Positions 26,175 through 34,498 are shown, numbered from the stretch's first letter. The stretch is 64,000 nucleotides of DNA from Paraliobacillus sp044383835 (GCF_044383835.1 NZ_JBISEP010000002.1:124001-188000), one strand, 5' to 3'. Program-made: numbers and translations. Notes: generated by a model from the sequence alone, not told the origin.

Positions 26175-26630
26175 TTATAACAATTCCTTGTTCCTTTTAT
26201 AAGAACGATTTAAAGAAATAAAGCTCGCGAAAAACATCGCTATGCTACCGATTGATAATGTTCCTAATAATTTAAACCATGCATTACGACTGGAAGGGAC
26301 ATTAGCAAATATTAAATATAGCATAATAAATATAATAACAAATATGATTGTCCTATTAACTATAGCGCTTATCTCTTTCTTATACTCCTGCTCTGTTACA
26401 ATATCCGTATATTCAATACCAGATATTATATACCTTCCTGATACATAAAAGAAGAAAGTAGCTATGAGGAACAATAAAACAAATGCTATATTTAAATTCA
26501 AATACTCGTTACTAATAAATATCCCAACTAGAAAAACGATAAGGATTACTGCCCCTTCTGAAAAAAAATACAATATTCTTTTTTCCTTATACTCATCAAC
26601 TGGTAATAAAAACGATAACCAAGATTTCAT
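26175..26630 (-). CDS. Four-helix membrane protein paired with HTH regulator
   Basis: A 151-residue protein with four predicted membrane helices (about 22-42, 46-68, 92-112 and 120-140). It overlaps the preceding HTH gene by one base (TAATG) with GGGAGG upstream, so the two are translationally coupled. Small HTH plus membrane-protein pairs of this kind are common in Bacilli and the membrane partner often controls the regulator or is its only target. I cannot assign a specific family with certainty; a DUF3278-like assignment is possible from the N-terminal PVDEYKEKRI. Confidence 0.7.
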   Translation of the reverse strand: MKSWLSFLLPVDEYKEKRILYFFSEGAVILIVFLVGIFISNEYLNLNIAFVLLFLIATFFFYVSGRYIISGIEYTDIVTEQEYKKEISAIVNRTIIFVIIFIMLYLIFANVPSSRNAWFKLLGTLSIGSIAMFFASFISLNRSYKRNKELL

Positions 26631-26827
26631 TATGTCTCAACCTCCCAAAATAACTCATCTAAAGTTCTATTAAGTTCTTTTGCTATGGCAACGCAGAGTT
26701 GAAGACTTGGATTATATTCTCCTTTCTCTATAAGTCCAATTGTCTGTCTAGTTACACCTACTCTTCTCGCTAATTGTTCTTGAGTCATTGAAGTTTTTAT
26801 TCGAGTTATTTTTACATTATTTTTCAT
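26630..26827 (-). CDS. Small XRE-family transcriptional regulator
   Basis: A 65-residue single-domain Cro/C1-type HTH protein (ITRIKTSMTQEQLARRVGVT, then RQTIGLIEKGEYNPSLQL, with AKELNRTLDELFW at the end). This short class has no effector domain. I chose the ATG at 26827 with AGGG at 6 nt; a TTG two codons upstream is possible. It forms an operon with the membrane protein downstream. A 40-bp palindrome just upstream is the likely autoregulatory operator. Confidence 0.85.
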   Translation of the reverse strand: MKNNVKITRIKTSMTQEQLARRVGVTRQTIGLIEKGEYNPSLQLCVAIAKELNRTLDELFWEVET

Positions 26828-26842
26828 TTCCAACCCTACCCG

Positions 26843-26882
26843 ATGTAATGTATAGTTTGCATATGCAATTTATACATTACAT
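26843..26882. promoter_or_regulatory. 40-bp near-perfect palindrome, likely HTH operator
   Basis: Outer arms ATGTAATGTATA (26843-26854) and TATACATTACAT (26871-26882) are perfect complements. The centre holds TTGCATATGCAA (26857-26868), itself a perfect palindrome on the same axis. Only two base pairs between them are mismatched. It ends 16 bp before the start codon of the small HTH gene. Confidence 0.7.
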
Positions 26883-27002
26883 AAAGCGTAGTAAAAAGTC
26901 AAATACATTTCCATAAATCATTCCATTAGTCAATTGAAAGTGTTTTTGCTTATACCATAGAGAAGTCAACGCTAAATGAAAAGACAGTAGGAGAAATAGA
27001 GC

Positions 27003-27034
27003 TCCCCCTTTGTATATATAAACACAAAAGGGGA
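27003..27034. other. GC-rich hairpin in a gene-free stretch
   Basis: TCCCCCTTTGT (27003-27013) pairs with ACAAAAGGGGA (27024-27034) with one mismatch, followed on the plus strand by ATCATTTT. No gene on either strand ends here. The 26884-27320 stretch otherwise shows no gene. Confidence 0.4.
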
Positions 27035-27329
27035 ATCATTTTAAAAGAAACTATCTACAGATAAAATTTAATATTATTCAACAACCTCGTCAATTTTACA
27101 CTATTTTTTTCGATCAACATTTCAAATTAATTTGTTTCGCCCAAGAACTTTAAACTGGACACTGATCAAATCTAACATCATCAATAAATAACGCCCTATT
27201 TTTTCTATTCATGGCTCTCCTGTCAAAAAACAATGTCTTTATCTGACTATCTTATAAGACATTTTTATTAGTAATCACTTTTGACCATTGAATGGAAGTT
27301 CCTGTCTTTAAGACGAAAGCCGACACACA

Positions 27330-27513
27330 GCCCCACCATACTAACAGAGATAGATCAGCCCCTACACACTAAAAACACTGTCGATGTAAATAAAACAAGT
27401 AATTAATTTGAGATTTCACCTGTGATTTGTCCATAAATCAGCAAAATATTTGCTAGCGCATTGACAGTGATTACCACCAGAATAGCAACAAAATTGGGTA
27501 TAAACACCTTCAT
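27330..27513 (-). pseudogene. Decayed TspO/MBR-family (tryptophan-rich sensory) gene
   Basis: From an ATG at 27513 the minus strand reads 36 codons resembling the TspO N-terminus: VVITVNALANILLIYGQ, then TGEIS. TAA interrupts at 27403. Beyond it, in the same and a neighbouring frame, come LVLFTSTVF and FSV-stop-GLIYL, matching the expected KYPVLFTPAGYVFSIWGLIYLLL-type region, with a second in-frame stop. The rest of the roughly 240-270 residue protein is gone or too decayed to follow. It lies 32 nt downstream of the photolyase gene on the same strand. Confidence 0.6.
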
Positions 27514-27544
27514 TTGCTTTTCTCTTCCATATAATATGTTTAGA

Positions 27545-29014
27545 CTAACTATTTTTTAATTCATTAACGAAATGTTTCATATCTTGATATACTGCTAATG
27601 CTCGTTCTCTACTTGCTTTATGATCTACAATCGGCTCCGGGTATGTCTGTCCTAATTCAACACCCGCTTCTTCCAACACTTCCTTTGGCGCAGTCCAAGG
27701 CGAAAATAAATATTTAGTCGGAAGTGCGGCGATTTCCGGTACCCATCTTCGAACATAATGACCATTTGGATCAAATTTGTCTCCTTGTGTTATCGGATTA
27801 AAAATACGGAAATAAGGCGAAGCATCATAACCTGATCCTGCAACCCATTGCCACCCCATAATATTATTTGCACGATCATGATCCACTAACGTATCACGGA
27901 ACCAGCTAGCACCTTCTTTCCAATGAATTAGCAAATGCTTTATTAAAAAAGATGCTGTAATCATTCTAACTCGATTATGCATCCAGCCCGTTTCCCATAA
28001 TTCACGCATTCCGGCATCAACAATCGGATAACCTGTTTTAGCTTGTTTCCACTGATCTAAGTGATCTTGATCATTTTTCCAAGCAAAATATTTGAACTCC
28101 GTCTTCAGAGGCTCGTCTTCTACATGAGGAAAAGTAACCAATTGGTGATAAGCAAAATCCCGCCAAACCAATTGCCTTAAAAACGCTTCCAATTGTCCAT
28201 GCACTTCTTCTTGTTGTCTACTATCTAATTGTATTAACTTCCTTTGAATATCATGCCATATTAGTCGCGGACTAATTTCTCCCCATGCCAAATATGGGGA
28301 AAGACGAGAAACTCTATCTTTTGCCGGAAAATCACGCTCTTTATCGTAGCTCATAATATCTTCATCCAAAAAAGTGTTCCATCGGTTAATAGCATGTTGC
28401 TCTCCTGGCGTCCAATAGGTATAAAATTTTTTTGTCCAAGGATGTTTAGGTAGTAATCCCAAATCATAAATTTTCCCTATGTCATAGTCACGAGGTACAC
28501 CTGATTCTATAAGTTTAGGCAAATGAGTAGGAAAGGCAACATACTGTTTACGAACTTGCTTCCAAAATGGCGTGAAAATCTTATATGGTTCCCCTTTTTG
28601 ATTCGTAACTGAACCAGGTGTGAAGAGTAGGTCAGATTCAAACTGTTTTATAACAACATTTGCTTCTTCAAATTGCTTTACAACTCTTTTCTCTCCTGCT
28701 CTATTTGCAGAATCATAGCACTTATTAAAGTAGACTCCCGAAGCACTTGTTTCATCTATTAATTTTTCTAACACCTTTTTATATGAACCCTTTTTAACAA
28801 TTAGAGGTATATTATATTTCGCTAACCGCTCAGTTATGTGTGCTAAACTATAATGTAACCACCATTTGCTTGCTGAACCAATTGATTTTTCCTCTTCTTC
28901 TGACAAAATATATACAGGTATAATCTTCCCATCTTTTGCTGCATGAGTGAATGCTCGGTTATCATGCAAGCGTAAGTCTTTTCGAAACCACACAATGATT
29001 GTATTATTCGTCAT
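27545..29014 (-). CDS. phrB: Deoxyribodipyrimidine photolyase (cryptochrome/photolyase family)
   Basis: A 489-residue flavoprotein that repairs UV-induced pyrimidine dimers with blue light. The N-terminal alpha/beta domain (about 1-130; IIVWFRKDLRLHDNRAF) binds the antenna chromophore. The C-terminal FAD domain carries PYLAWGEISPR, WRDFAYHQL, TGYPIVDAGMRELWETGWMH, NRVRMITASFL, and WQWVAGSGYDASPYFRIFNP. The tryptophans of the electron-transfer chain region are present. Family length is normal. GAGGTTG precedes the ATG. The next locus downstream is a relic of a tspO-like gene. Confidence 0.96.
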   Translation of the reverse strand: MTNNTIIVWFRKDLRLHDNRAFTHAAKDGKIIPVYILSEEEEKSIGSASKWWLHYSLAHITERLAKYNIPLIVKKGSYKKVLEKLIDETSASGVYFNKCYDSANRAGEKRVVKQFEEANVVIKQFESDLLFTPGSVTNQKGEPYKIFTPFWKQVRKQYVAFPTHLPKLIESGVPRDYDIGKIYDLGLLPKHPWTKKFYTYWTPGEQHAINRWNTFLDEDIMSYDKERDFPAKDRVSRLSPYLAWGEISPRLIWHDIQRKLIQLDSRQQEEVHGQLEAFLRQLVWRDFAYHQLVTFPHVEDEPLKTEFKYFAWKNDQDHLDQWKQAKTGYPIVDAGMRELWETGWMHNRVRMITASFLIKHLLIHWKEGASWFRDTLVDHDRANNIMGWQWVAGSGYDASPYFRIFNPITQGDKFDPNGHYVRRWVPEIAALPTKYLFSPWTAPKEVLEEAGVELGQTYPEPIVDHKASRERALAVYQDMKHFVNELKNS

Positions 29015-29100
29015 TTAACAACCTCATTTCTTTCCCATTTTCCAAATTTAACTTAGTTTATGAGTATACACTAAAACCAGTTGTGGTTTCACCTATATTA

Positions 29101-29200
29101 AAAAGAAGCGCCCCTCAGATAAAGCAAAAGCCTGACCAAGTTGAGCGAAGATTTCAGCGCTAATTATCACACATGCACCGAGGAGCGTAGTGCTACTTTT
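29101..29200. repeat. Possible small intergenic element with inverted ends
   Basis: AAAAGAAGCGCCCCTCAG (29101-29118) and, inverted at 29178-29200, a related sequence with a 5-nt insertion (AAAAGTAGC..GCTCCTCGG) bound a 100-bp stretch. Inside, AGCGAAGATTTCAGCGCT can fold. It lies between the photolyase and YeiH genes. It may be a degraded repeat or an extended terminator. Confidence 0.3.
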
Positions 29201-29283
29201 CTTATAGAATGACACAAGATCCCCTCACGAATTAGTAGGTAGTTATGTTATATCCTTAAATTTGCATACTAAAACACCTACTT

Positions 29284-30294
29284 CTACAGACCTATTAATC
29301 GAACGAAGAGAAAACCTAAAACGGATAAAAGAATAGAGCCAATTAGCGCAGCTACAAACGCCTTCACGCCCCATTTACGGAACGTTTTCAAGTCCACATT
29401 CAATCCTAGACCAGCCATTGCCATCCCTATAAGAAGATAAGCTAAATCAACTAATCGCAAAGCTATTTCTTCTGAAAAAATGCCTATTGTATGCACACCG
29501 CTCATTGCTAAAAACCCTAAAATAAACCACGGAACAGAAGAAAAGGAAAACGCCTTTTCATTCGTATCCAATTGATCACCTTGTGATTTTCTATAAAAAT
29601 AGCCTACAATTAAAGCGACTGGTACTAACAACGCAACTCTAGTAAGTTTCACAATCACTGCCATGTCAACAGCTACGGATCCACCTGCATCAGCAGCTGC
29701 TATAACATGTGCTACTTCATGTAATGTTCCACCCGCAAACACACCATAACCTGTAGCGCTTAAGCCTAACACACTATAAATCACCGTATATATAAGTGTG
29801 AAAATCGTACCCAATATGGCCACTGTAGAAGCACCAATGGCTGTTTCATTGTCCTTTGCTTTAATATACGGAGCAATTGCGACAACAGCTGCAGCACCAC
29901 ATATCGCTGTACCACAAGCGGTTAGGATGCTAAGTTTTTTCTCTACACCAAATAAACGAGCTAAACTATAGACAACGATTAAAGCAAAGGTCACTTGAAT
30001 CACAGCAACCAAAAAAACATGACTACCAGCTTGATAAATATCAACTAAATTCAAACGCATACCAAGTAGAACAATACCGACACGCAATAATTTTTTACTA
30101 GAAAATCCAATACCAGACTCCCATGCATCTTTTTTTCCGATTGTAACCTTCCAGACAACTCCGAGTAAAATAGCAATTACCAATGCACCTAAAATTGAAA
30201 AGAAAGGTAAACGAGCAATAAATTTTGCTATGATTGCAAGCAATAAAGTCAAACCGATCCCCTGGAGAAATCCTTTATTTATTTTTTTGTTCAT
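29284..30294 (-). CDS. YeiH-family putative sulfate exporter (UPF0324)
   Basis: A 336-residue membrane protein with about ten helices. The family blocks seen are GIVLLGMRLNLVDIY, TACGTAICGAAAVVAIAPYIKAK, AIGASTVAILGTIFTLIYT and GGTLHEVAHVIAAADAGG. Members are annotated as putative sulfate exporters, mainly by association with sulfur metabolism and sulfite/taurine-related regulators; direct transport data are limited. It is divergent from a LysR-type gene, the classic yeiH-yeiE arrangement, which supports the family call. Confidence 0.9.
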   Translation of the reverse strand: MNKKINKGFLQGIGLTLLLAIIAKFIARLPFFSILGALVIAILLGVVWKVTIGKKDAWESGIGFSSKKLLRVGIVLLGMRLNLVDIYQAGSHVFLVAVIQVTFALIVVYSLARLFGVEKKLSILTACGTAICGAAAVVAIAPYIKAKDNETAIGASTVAILGTIFTLIYTVIYSVLGLSATGYGVFAGGTLHEVAHVIAAADAGGSVAVDMAVIVKLTRVALLVPVALIVGYFYRKSQGDQLDTNEKAFSFSSVPWFILGFLAMSGVHTIGIFSEEIALRLVDLAYLLIGMAMAGLGLNVDLKTFRKWGVKAFVAALIGSILLSVLGFLFVRLIGL

Positions 30295-30365
30295 TTAAAC
30301 ACTTCCCTATTCTATTCTTCTCCTTTACTTTACGCATGAATGCAATATTAGTAAAATACATATAT

Positions 30366-30382
30366 CTAATTATATTGATTAG
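30366..30382. promoter_or_regulatory. Dyad in the yeiH-lysR intergenic region
   Basis: CTAAT-N7-ATTAG is a 17-bp dyad in the 111-bp divergent region, about 12 bp before the AGGAGG of the LysR gene. Its shape suits a LysR-type binding site. An ATTAG-N13-CTAAT arrangement overlaps it on the left. Confidence 0.45.
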
Positions 30383-30405
30383 TTTTTTTAATCACAGGAG
30401 GTCAA

Positions 30406-31290
30406 ATGGTGATCTTAAATGAACTTCAAACATTTACTACATTAGTTGAAGTAGGGAACTTTACTAAAACCGCTGAAAAACTATTAATATCGCAACCGAG
30501 TGTTAGCTTACATATTAAAAATCTTGAAAATACGTTTGATACACAACTATTGGATCGCTCACGCAAAGGATTTCGATTAACACCTACAGGACAGATTCTT
30601 TATCACCGTTCAAAGCAATTATTATCCATTTACAATAATGCAAAGCAAGAAATAGTGAGTCATCATCACACAGTATCTGGATCGCTAACAATCGGAGCTA
30701 GCTTTACTATTGGGGAGTACATTCTACCCTCCCTGCTAATTGAGTTACAAGAGGCTTACCCAAATCTCACTTTAGAAGCCATTATCGGAAACACAGAAGA
30801 AATTGTTCGATCCGTTAAGCTGTTTCAAGTAGATATCGGGCTAATTGAAGGACAAACGAATGAAAAGGACATTGAAGTATATCCGTTCATGGAGGATCAG
30901 CTTTATTTCGTTGCTTCTGCCGACCACGCTTTGGCTAAAAAAGAAAAGCTGTCAATAAGAGCATTAGATAATCAGTTTTGGATTACCCGCGAGAAAGGAT
31001 CTGGGACAAGGGAGTATCTTTATCATGTCATTCGTAAAGAAGGATTGAAAGCAACAGCATTTCTAACGATCAACAGTAATCAGGGAATTAAAGAGACATT
31101 GATGCAGGGAAAAGGAGTCTCTTTACTTTCAAAAAGTGTCATTGAGCGGGAAGTGTTGGAAGGAAACTTGGTGATCCTACCAATCAATAATAAGCAATTA
31201 ACACGAACTTTCTCATATATCGTGTCACCTATTATGAAAGAAAAGAAAAATGTGGAGGCTTTTTTGCAAAAACTGAGTAACGCATATTGA
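30406..31290 (+). CDS. LysR-family transcriptional regulator (CysL/YeiE-like)
   Basis: A 294-residue LysR-type regulator with an N-terminal winged HTH (TFTTLVEVGNFTKTAEKL, ISQPSVSLHIKNLE, LLDRSRKGFRLTPTG) and a periplasmic-binding-protein-like effector domain (about 90-290; GSLTIGASFTIGEYILPSLL). Its divergent position next to the YeiH-family gene suggests it controls that gene and responds to a sulfur or anion signal, as proposed for CysL/YeiE-type relatives. AGGAGG precedes the ATG by 4 nt; a GTG three bases later has better spacing, so the start is uncertain by one codon. Confidence 0.9.
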   Translation: MVILNELQTFTTLVEVGNFTKTAEKLLISQPSVSLHIKNLENTFDTQLLDRSRKGFRLTPTGQILYHRSKQLLSIYNNAKQEIVSHHHTVSGSLTIGASFTIGEYILPSLLIELQEAYPNLTLEAIIGNTEEIVRSVKLFQVDIGLIEGQTNEKDIEVYPFMEDQLYFVASADHALAKKEKLSIRALDNQFWITREKGSGTREYLYHVIRKEGLKATAFLTINSNQGIKETLMQGKGVSLLSKSVIEREVLEGNLVILPINNKQLTRTFSYIVSPIMKEKKNVEAFLQKLSNAY

Positions 31291-31334
31291 GGGCAATTAG
31301 AACATTTACTGATGCATCATATTGGTTTATTTTT

Positions 31335-31460
31335 ATGTACGAGTATCCAAGCAGAAATATAGCGGAAACAGAAATACAAGCAGCTTATCCAGAAAATAAC
31401 CGCTTTTTACTTTTAGGTTATACATACGGCGCTTCCAAATATAATGTCGTTGTAAAATAG
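31335..31460 (+). pseudogene. Unrecognised 41-codon remnant ORF
   Basis: The plus strand reads MYEYPSRNIAETEIQAAYPE then NNRFLLLGYTYGASKYNVVVK. The composition is protein-like and the frame is open upstream into the end of the LysR gene, but there is no ribosome binding site. It is probably the tail of a lost gene. I cannot name the family. The rest of 31291-31705 contains two terminator-like hairpins. Confidence 0.25.
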
Positions 31461-31507
31461 GAAATGACGCTTCGTCGCATGGCTTATAATGTCAAAATAG
31501 ATATATT

Positions 31508-31546
31508 TCAGCCATTCGTACTTTATTTTTGTGTGTGAATGGCTGA
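31508..31546 (+). terminator. Hairpin downstream of the LysR gene
   Basis: TCAGCCATTC (31508-31517) pairs perfectly with GAATGGCTGA (31537-31546). The T content after it is low (TTAATTCGATTT), so termination would be moderate. Confidence 0.5.
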
Positions 31547-31666
31547 TTAATTCGATTTATCGGGCATTCATACATTATTTTCTCAATCAAATGGTCGATA
31601 AAAATATCAAACCGATCAAAACAGTCTTTTACTGTTCAATTTTCACGTCACACCTTTGTTTTCAGA

Positions 31667-31700
31667 AAATCTCCACACCATTATGTGATGTGGAGATTTT
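31667..31700. terminator. Bidirectional intrinsic terminator
   Basis: A perfect 12-bp stem (AAAATCTCCACA with TGTGGAGATTTT) with a 10-nt loop, carrying A and T runs on both flanks. It lies 6 nt beyond the TraB-family stop codon and serves the converging LysR side as well. Confidence 0.85.
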
Positions 31701-31705
31701 ACTTC

Positions 31706-32872
31706 TTATATATTATTGATAAATAACCGTACAACATCCGTCCCCGCAATAATCGTTCCTAATGTACTACCAAGATTAGCTAGGACGATAATTAACAACA
31801 CACGAGTAACTTTATTCCTCCAAAACCCTTTTACAGTGAAAACATCTTCTGATAAGTTTTCAAAATCAGAAACATGTGGTCTTTTGACAAAGGCTTGTAC
31901 AAAACCAGCAAACCAACCAGCTGCAATTAATGGATTTAAGGATGTAATTGGAGCAGCTACAAATGCAGTAACAATTGCTAATGGATGACCCAATCCAATT
32001 GCTACGCCTAATGCCGAGAATGTACCATTCCACAATAACCAGCTCAGCATTTGTTGCCAACCTGCAGCTGGGTTATTTAGAAAAGTAAACGCGATCAGTG
32101 CAATAATCAAAATCGGTATCGACCAACCAATGATTTTAGGCACTTTAGATTTTGGTGGTACAGATGTTAAAGCTTTTAAGTCATGCTCTTTTTTAATCTC
32201 TTTTGTTATACCAGGTACATGCGCAGCACCTAACACAGCAACAATTTTTCCACCAGGAGCTTGTTTAATTTTTTGAGCTAAATATTGATCCCGTTCGTCT
32301 ATTAATGGTTTTTTCAATCGAGGAAATGACTCAGTAAATTCACTCAGAATCGATTGAATAGAGTCCTGACTTTTCATTTTTTCTAAATCTTCTTCTGTTA
32401 TTGTTTCTTTCGTGAAAATACCTGCCAAAATTTGGGCTAAAAGCATCATTTTCCCTTTAAAACCTACGCCACCCCAAATTCTTGCAAAAGTAATTTGAAT
32501 ATTACGGTCAGCTAATACTAACTGTGCATTATTTTCTTTCGCAGACGTGATACCTTGAATCATTTCTTGTCCTGCCTCTATACCAAATTGCTTTGCCATA
32601 CGTTTCTGAAAAGATGAAACAGCAAGATTCATCAATAACAGGGAGGCTTTTTTCTCTTTAATCACTTTAAAAATGTCCATGTCTTTCCACTGATCACCAT
32701 TTATAATAGACTGATAACGTTGCTTATCTAATTCAACACATACCGTATCTGGTTGCTCATTCCCAATAACTTCTTTTACTTGTTCTGCACTTGTTTTTGA
32801 CACATGCGCAGTCCCTATCAAGATAAACTCTTTTCCATCTTGTTCTATTCTTGTTATATTTTCTTCCGACAT
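31706..32872 (-). CDS. TraB/PrgY/GumN-family membrane protein
   Basis: A 388-residue protein. The N-terminal 225 residues form the TraB domain with the paired GxAH-type motifs FILIGTAHVS and VAVLGAAHVPG plus CVELDKQRY, a Tiki-like putative metalloprotease arrangement. The C-terminal third has four or five membrane helices. PrgY in enterococci inhibits pheromone activity; the role in Bacillaceae is unknown and no conjugation genes are near. AAGGAAGG precedes the ATG. Confidence 0.9.
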   Translation of the reverse strand: MSEENITRIEQDGKEFILIGTAHVSKTSAEQVKEVIGNEQPDTVCVELDKQRYQSIINGDQWKDMDIFKVIKEKKASLLLMNLAVSSFQKRMAKQFGIEAGQEMIQGITSAKENNAQLVLADRNIQITFARIWGGVGFKGKMMLLAQILAGIFTKETITEEDLEKMKSQDSIQSILSEFTESFPRLKKPLIDERDQYLAQKIKQAPGGKIVAVLGAAHVPGITKEIKKEHDLKALTSVPPKSKVPKIIGWSIPILIIALIAFTFLNNPAAGWQQMLSWLLWNGTFSALGVAIGLGHPLAIVTAFVAAPITSLNPLIAAGWFAGFVQAFVKRPHVSDFENLSEDVFTVKGFWRNKVTRVLLIIVLANLGSTLGTIIAGTDVVRLFINNI

Positions 32873-32950
32873 GAACTTACCTTCCTTTTATAAAATACAT
32901 GCACATATAAATTATTTTATCATAAAGTATATTATTGCACATAAATTTAG

Positions 32951-32992
32951 AAAAAAACTAGCGAACGATCACTTAACATGAATTTCGTTCGC
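32951..32992 (-). terminator. Intrinsic terminator
   Basis: On the minus strand GCGAACGA and TCGTTCGC enclose a 16-nt loop and are followed by TAGTTTTTTTC. It ends the flavodoxin-like oxidoreductase gene. Confidence 0.75.
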
Positions 32993-33029
32993 CGATTATA
33001 TGATTTATTTACTTTTAATTTTTCTCTCA

Positions 33030-33581
33030 TTATTCTTTCAGCGCTTTTTTTAAATGTTGTTTAACATCTTTTACATACTTATCGACCTGTAAATCTTTAA
33101 AGATATTGTGTACAGAAAAGCTTTCTAGTTGCTCCATATCCATATAACGGTGCATACAATGGATGGGAAAAAGAACATCTTCCACTGTTTTACCATTAAA
33201 AAAACCATCTTTTGTTCCAAACTCTTCTAATGGTGCGCCCCATGTTGTGGAAATCATATATTTCTTCCCTGTTAACAGACCACCTCTTCCATACCTTTCT
33301 CCCTTTGCATAAAAAACACCGCGTTTTAATACTTGATCAAAGTAACTTTTGAACTTTCCAGGTAAACTAAACCAAAAAATTGGGGTCTGGTAGATGACTA
33401 TATCAGCAGATAAATATTTCTCTCTTTCTTCTTCTACCTCGAACCCTTGATTAACAACTGTTGTTGCAACATTATATTCTTTTTCTAATTGTTTGTGGAT
33501 GGCTTCAAACATTGTTTGATTAAGCTTCCCTTGACTATGTGCATACCATTGGTGGCCGTTTATTAATAAAACTTGTTTCAC
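33030..33581 (-). CDS. NAD(P)H-dependent flavin oxidoreductase (MdaB/YwrO-like)
   Basis: A 183-residue flavodoxin-fold quinone reductase (LLINGHQWYAHSQGKLNQTM for phosphate binding, IVIYQTPIFWFSLPGKFKSYFDQVL, YGRGGLLTGKKYMISTTWGAP). It resembles MdaB, a modulator of drug activity and NADPH:quinone oxidoreductase that binds FAD. It likely detoxifies quinones in the cytosol. The start is GTG after GAGGAGG. It is divergent from the S-box transcript. Confidence 0.88.
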   Translation of the reverse strand: MKQVLLINGHQWYAHSQGKLNQTMFEAIHKQLEKEYNVATTVVNQGFEVEEEREKYLSADIVIYQTPIFWFSLPGKFKSYFDQVLKRGVFYAKGERYGRGGLLTGKKYMISTTWGAPLEEFGTKDGFFNGKTVEDVLFPIHCMHRYMDMEQLESFSVHNIFKDLQVDKYVKDVKQHLKKALKE

Positions 33582-33670
33582 TTTTTCAAACGCCTCCTCT
33601 CATCTTTACAGAGTATATGTCTTAAAAATTGAAATATTAATTTGATTTTTAGGAAATAATGATAAATATA

Positions 33671-33850
33671 TGTTATAATTAGGCTAACAACATATATTTA
33701 TAAAGAGTGGACGAGAGAACTGGCTCTAGGACTCCACGGCAACCTACAATTAGCAAGGTGCCCCAACCAGCAAAGCAAATGCTTTGGATGATGAATCATA
33801 ACGGTTATATAAGTAACCCCTCTTTCATCATTTGATGAAGAGGGGTTTTT
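33671..33850 (+). ncRNA. SAM-I (S-box) riboswitch with terminator
   Basis: An extended -10 promoter (TGTTATAAT, 33671-33679) leads into an S-box core: AGAGTGG, GAGAACTGGCTCTAGGACTC, ACGGCAACC, AAGGTGCCCCAACCAGC and a hairpin around CAAAGCAAATGCTTTG. These match the conserved SAM-I blocks in order. An expression platform follows: AACCCCTCTTTCATCA (33815-33830) pairs with TGATGAAGAGGGGTT (33833-33847) and a T5 run. High S-adenosylmethionine should cause premature termination, so the gene at 33904 should be expressed when methionine/SAM is scarce. The aptamer proper begins near 33701. Confidence 0.85.
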
Positions 33851-33903
33851 CGTTTATCACTTTTTAATATATGTTGCATTTAAATTTAACAGGAGTGATC
33901 TAT

Positions 33904-34185
33904 TTGGTTAACAAACAAAGAACAGATCAACACAAACTTTTTTTCGCAGAAGTAATCACTGTAGTTTCAAAGCTATTAGTTAATTATGAAGAAGGATATA
34001 CCTTCCACTTTGAAAAAACAAACGAAAATAAAACCTATCAATTAGCAATTAAAGACGACTCTTACCGATGCTTCAAGTTAAAATTAACAGAGAAGAAAGT
34101 GTTGCAATTAAAGCAAAAACAGCAACACGCACTAGAACATTATATTTGCAACCAATTGCTACACCAAGGATTCCCAATCATATAA
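33904..34185 (+). CDS. S-box-controlled hypothetical protein, 93 aa
   Basis: A soluble protein I do not recognise. The N-terminal part is helical (TDQHKLFFAEVITVVSKLL), a beta region follows (YTFHFEKTNENKTYQLAIKD, YRCFKLKLTEK), then a Gln/Lys-rich helix (KQKQQHALEHYICNQLLH). There is no signal peptide or membrane segment. The TTG at 33904 has AGGAG 8 nt upstream; the longer ORF from 33871 would start inside the leader. It is the only gene downstream of the S-box riboswitch, which ties it to sulfur-amino-acid or SAM homeostasis. Neither a methyltransferase motif nor a transporter is visible. Confidence 0.75.
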   Translation: MVNKQRTDQHKLFFAEVITVVSKLLVNYEEGYTFHFEKTNENKTYQLAIKDDSYRCFKLKLTEKKVLQLKQKQQHALEHYICNQLLHQGFPII

Positions 34186-34362
34186 CGGTGTTGTTATTTG
34201 CCTATCATAAGATAAGACAACTACGCATTGGGACATAACAAAGCAATACCTCATTGTGTCTTTATTTGATAATTATAAACAAACGGAGATACAGCACGAT
34301 GATAAACAGATGTATGAAGCATATACATTCATTCCTACTATAAATTCGAACAATCGATTGCA

Positions 34363-34401
34363 CTAATTAAGTATATTTATTAAAAAAATATACTTAATTA
34401 G
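34363..34401. repeat. Perfect 16-bp AT-rich inverted repeat
   Basis: CTAATTAAGTATATTT (34363-34378) is repeated inverted at 34386-34401 with a 7-nt loop. It lies between the S-box gene and mdxE. It has no T-run on the plus strand, so it is a weak terminator or a protein-binding dyad. Confidence 0.5.
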
Positions 34402-34448
34402 AACTTGATCATAACGTCTATCATAAGTATATAATTATTCGTTTTATT

Positions 34449-34464
34449 TTGTAAGCGTTATATT
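34449..34464 (+). promoter_or_regulatory. Candidate cre / LacI-type site upstream of mdxE
   Basis: TTGTAAGCGTTATATT matches the left and central part of the cre consensus (WTGNAANCGNW) but not its right end. It lies about 85 bp upstream of the expected mdxE start point. It could bind CcpA or the local LacI-type regulator. Confidence 0.4.
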
Positions 34465-34498
34465 TATTAAAAAACCAACATTTTATTTGTATTTAGTA

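Noticed and set aside
33701..33850. Reading the leader as a T-box
   Set aside because: There is no T-box sequence (TGGNACCGCG-like) or specifier loop. The GGCAACC and AAGGTGC blocks fit SAM-I instead.
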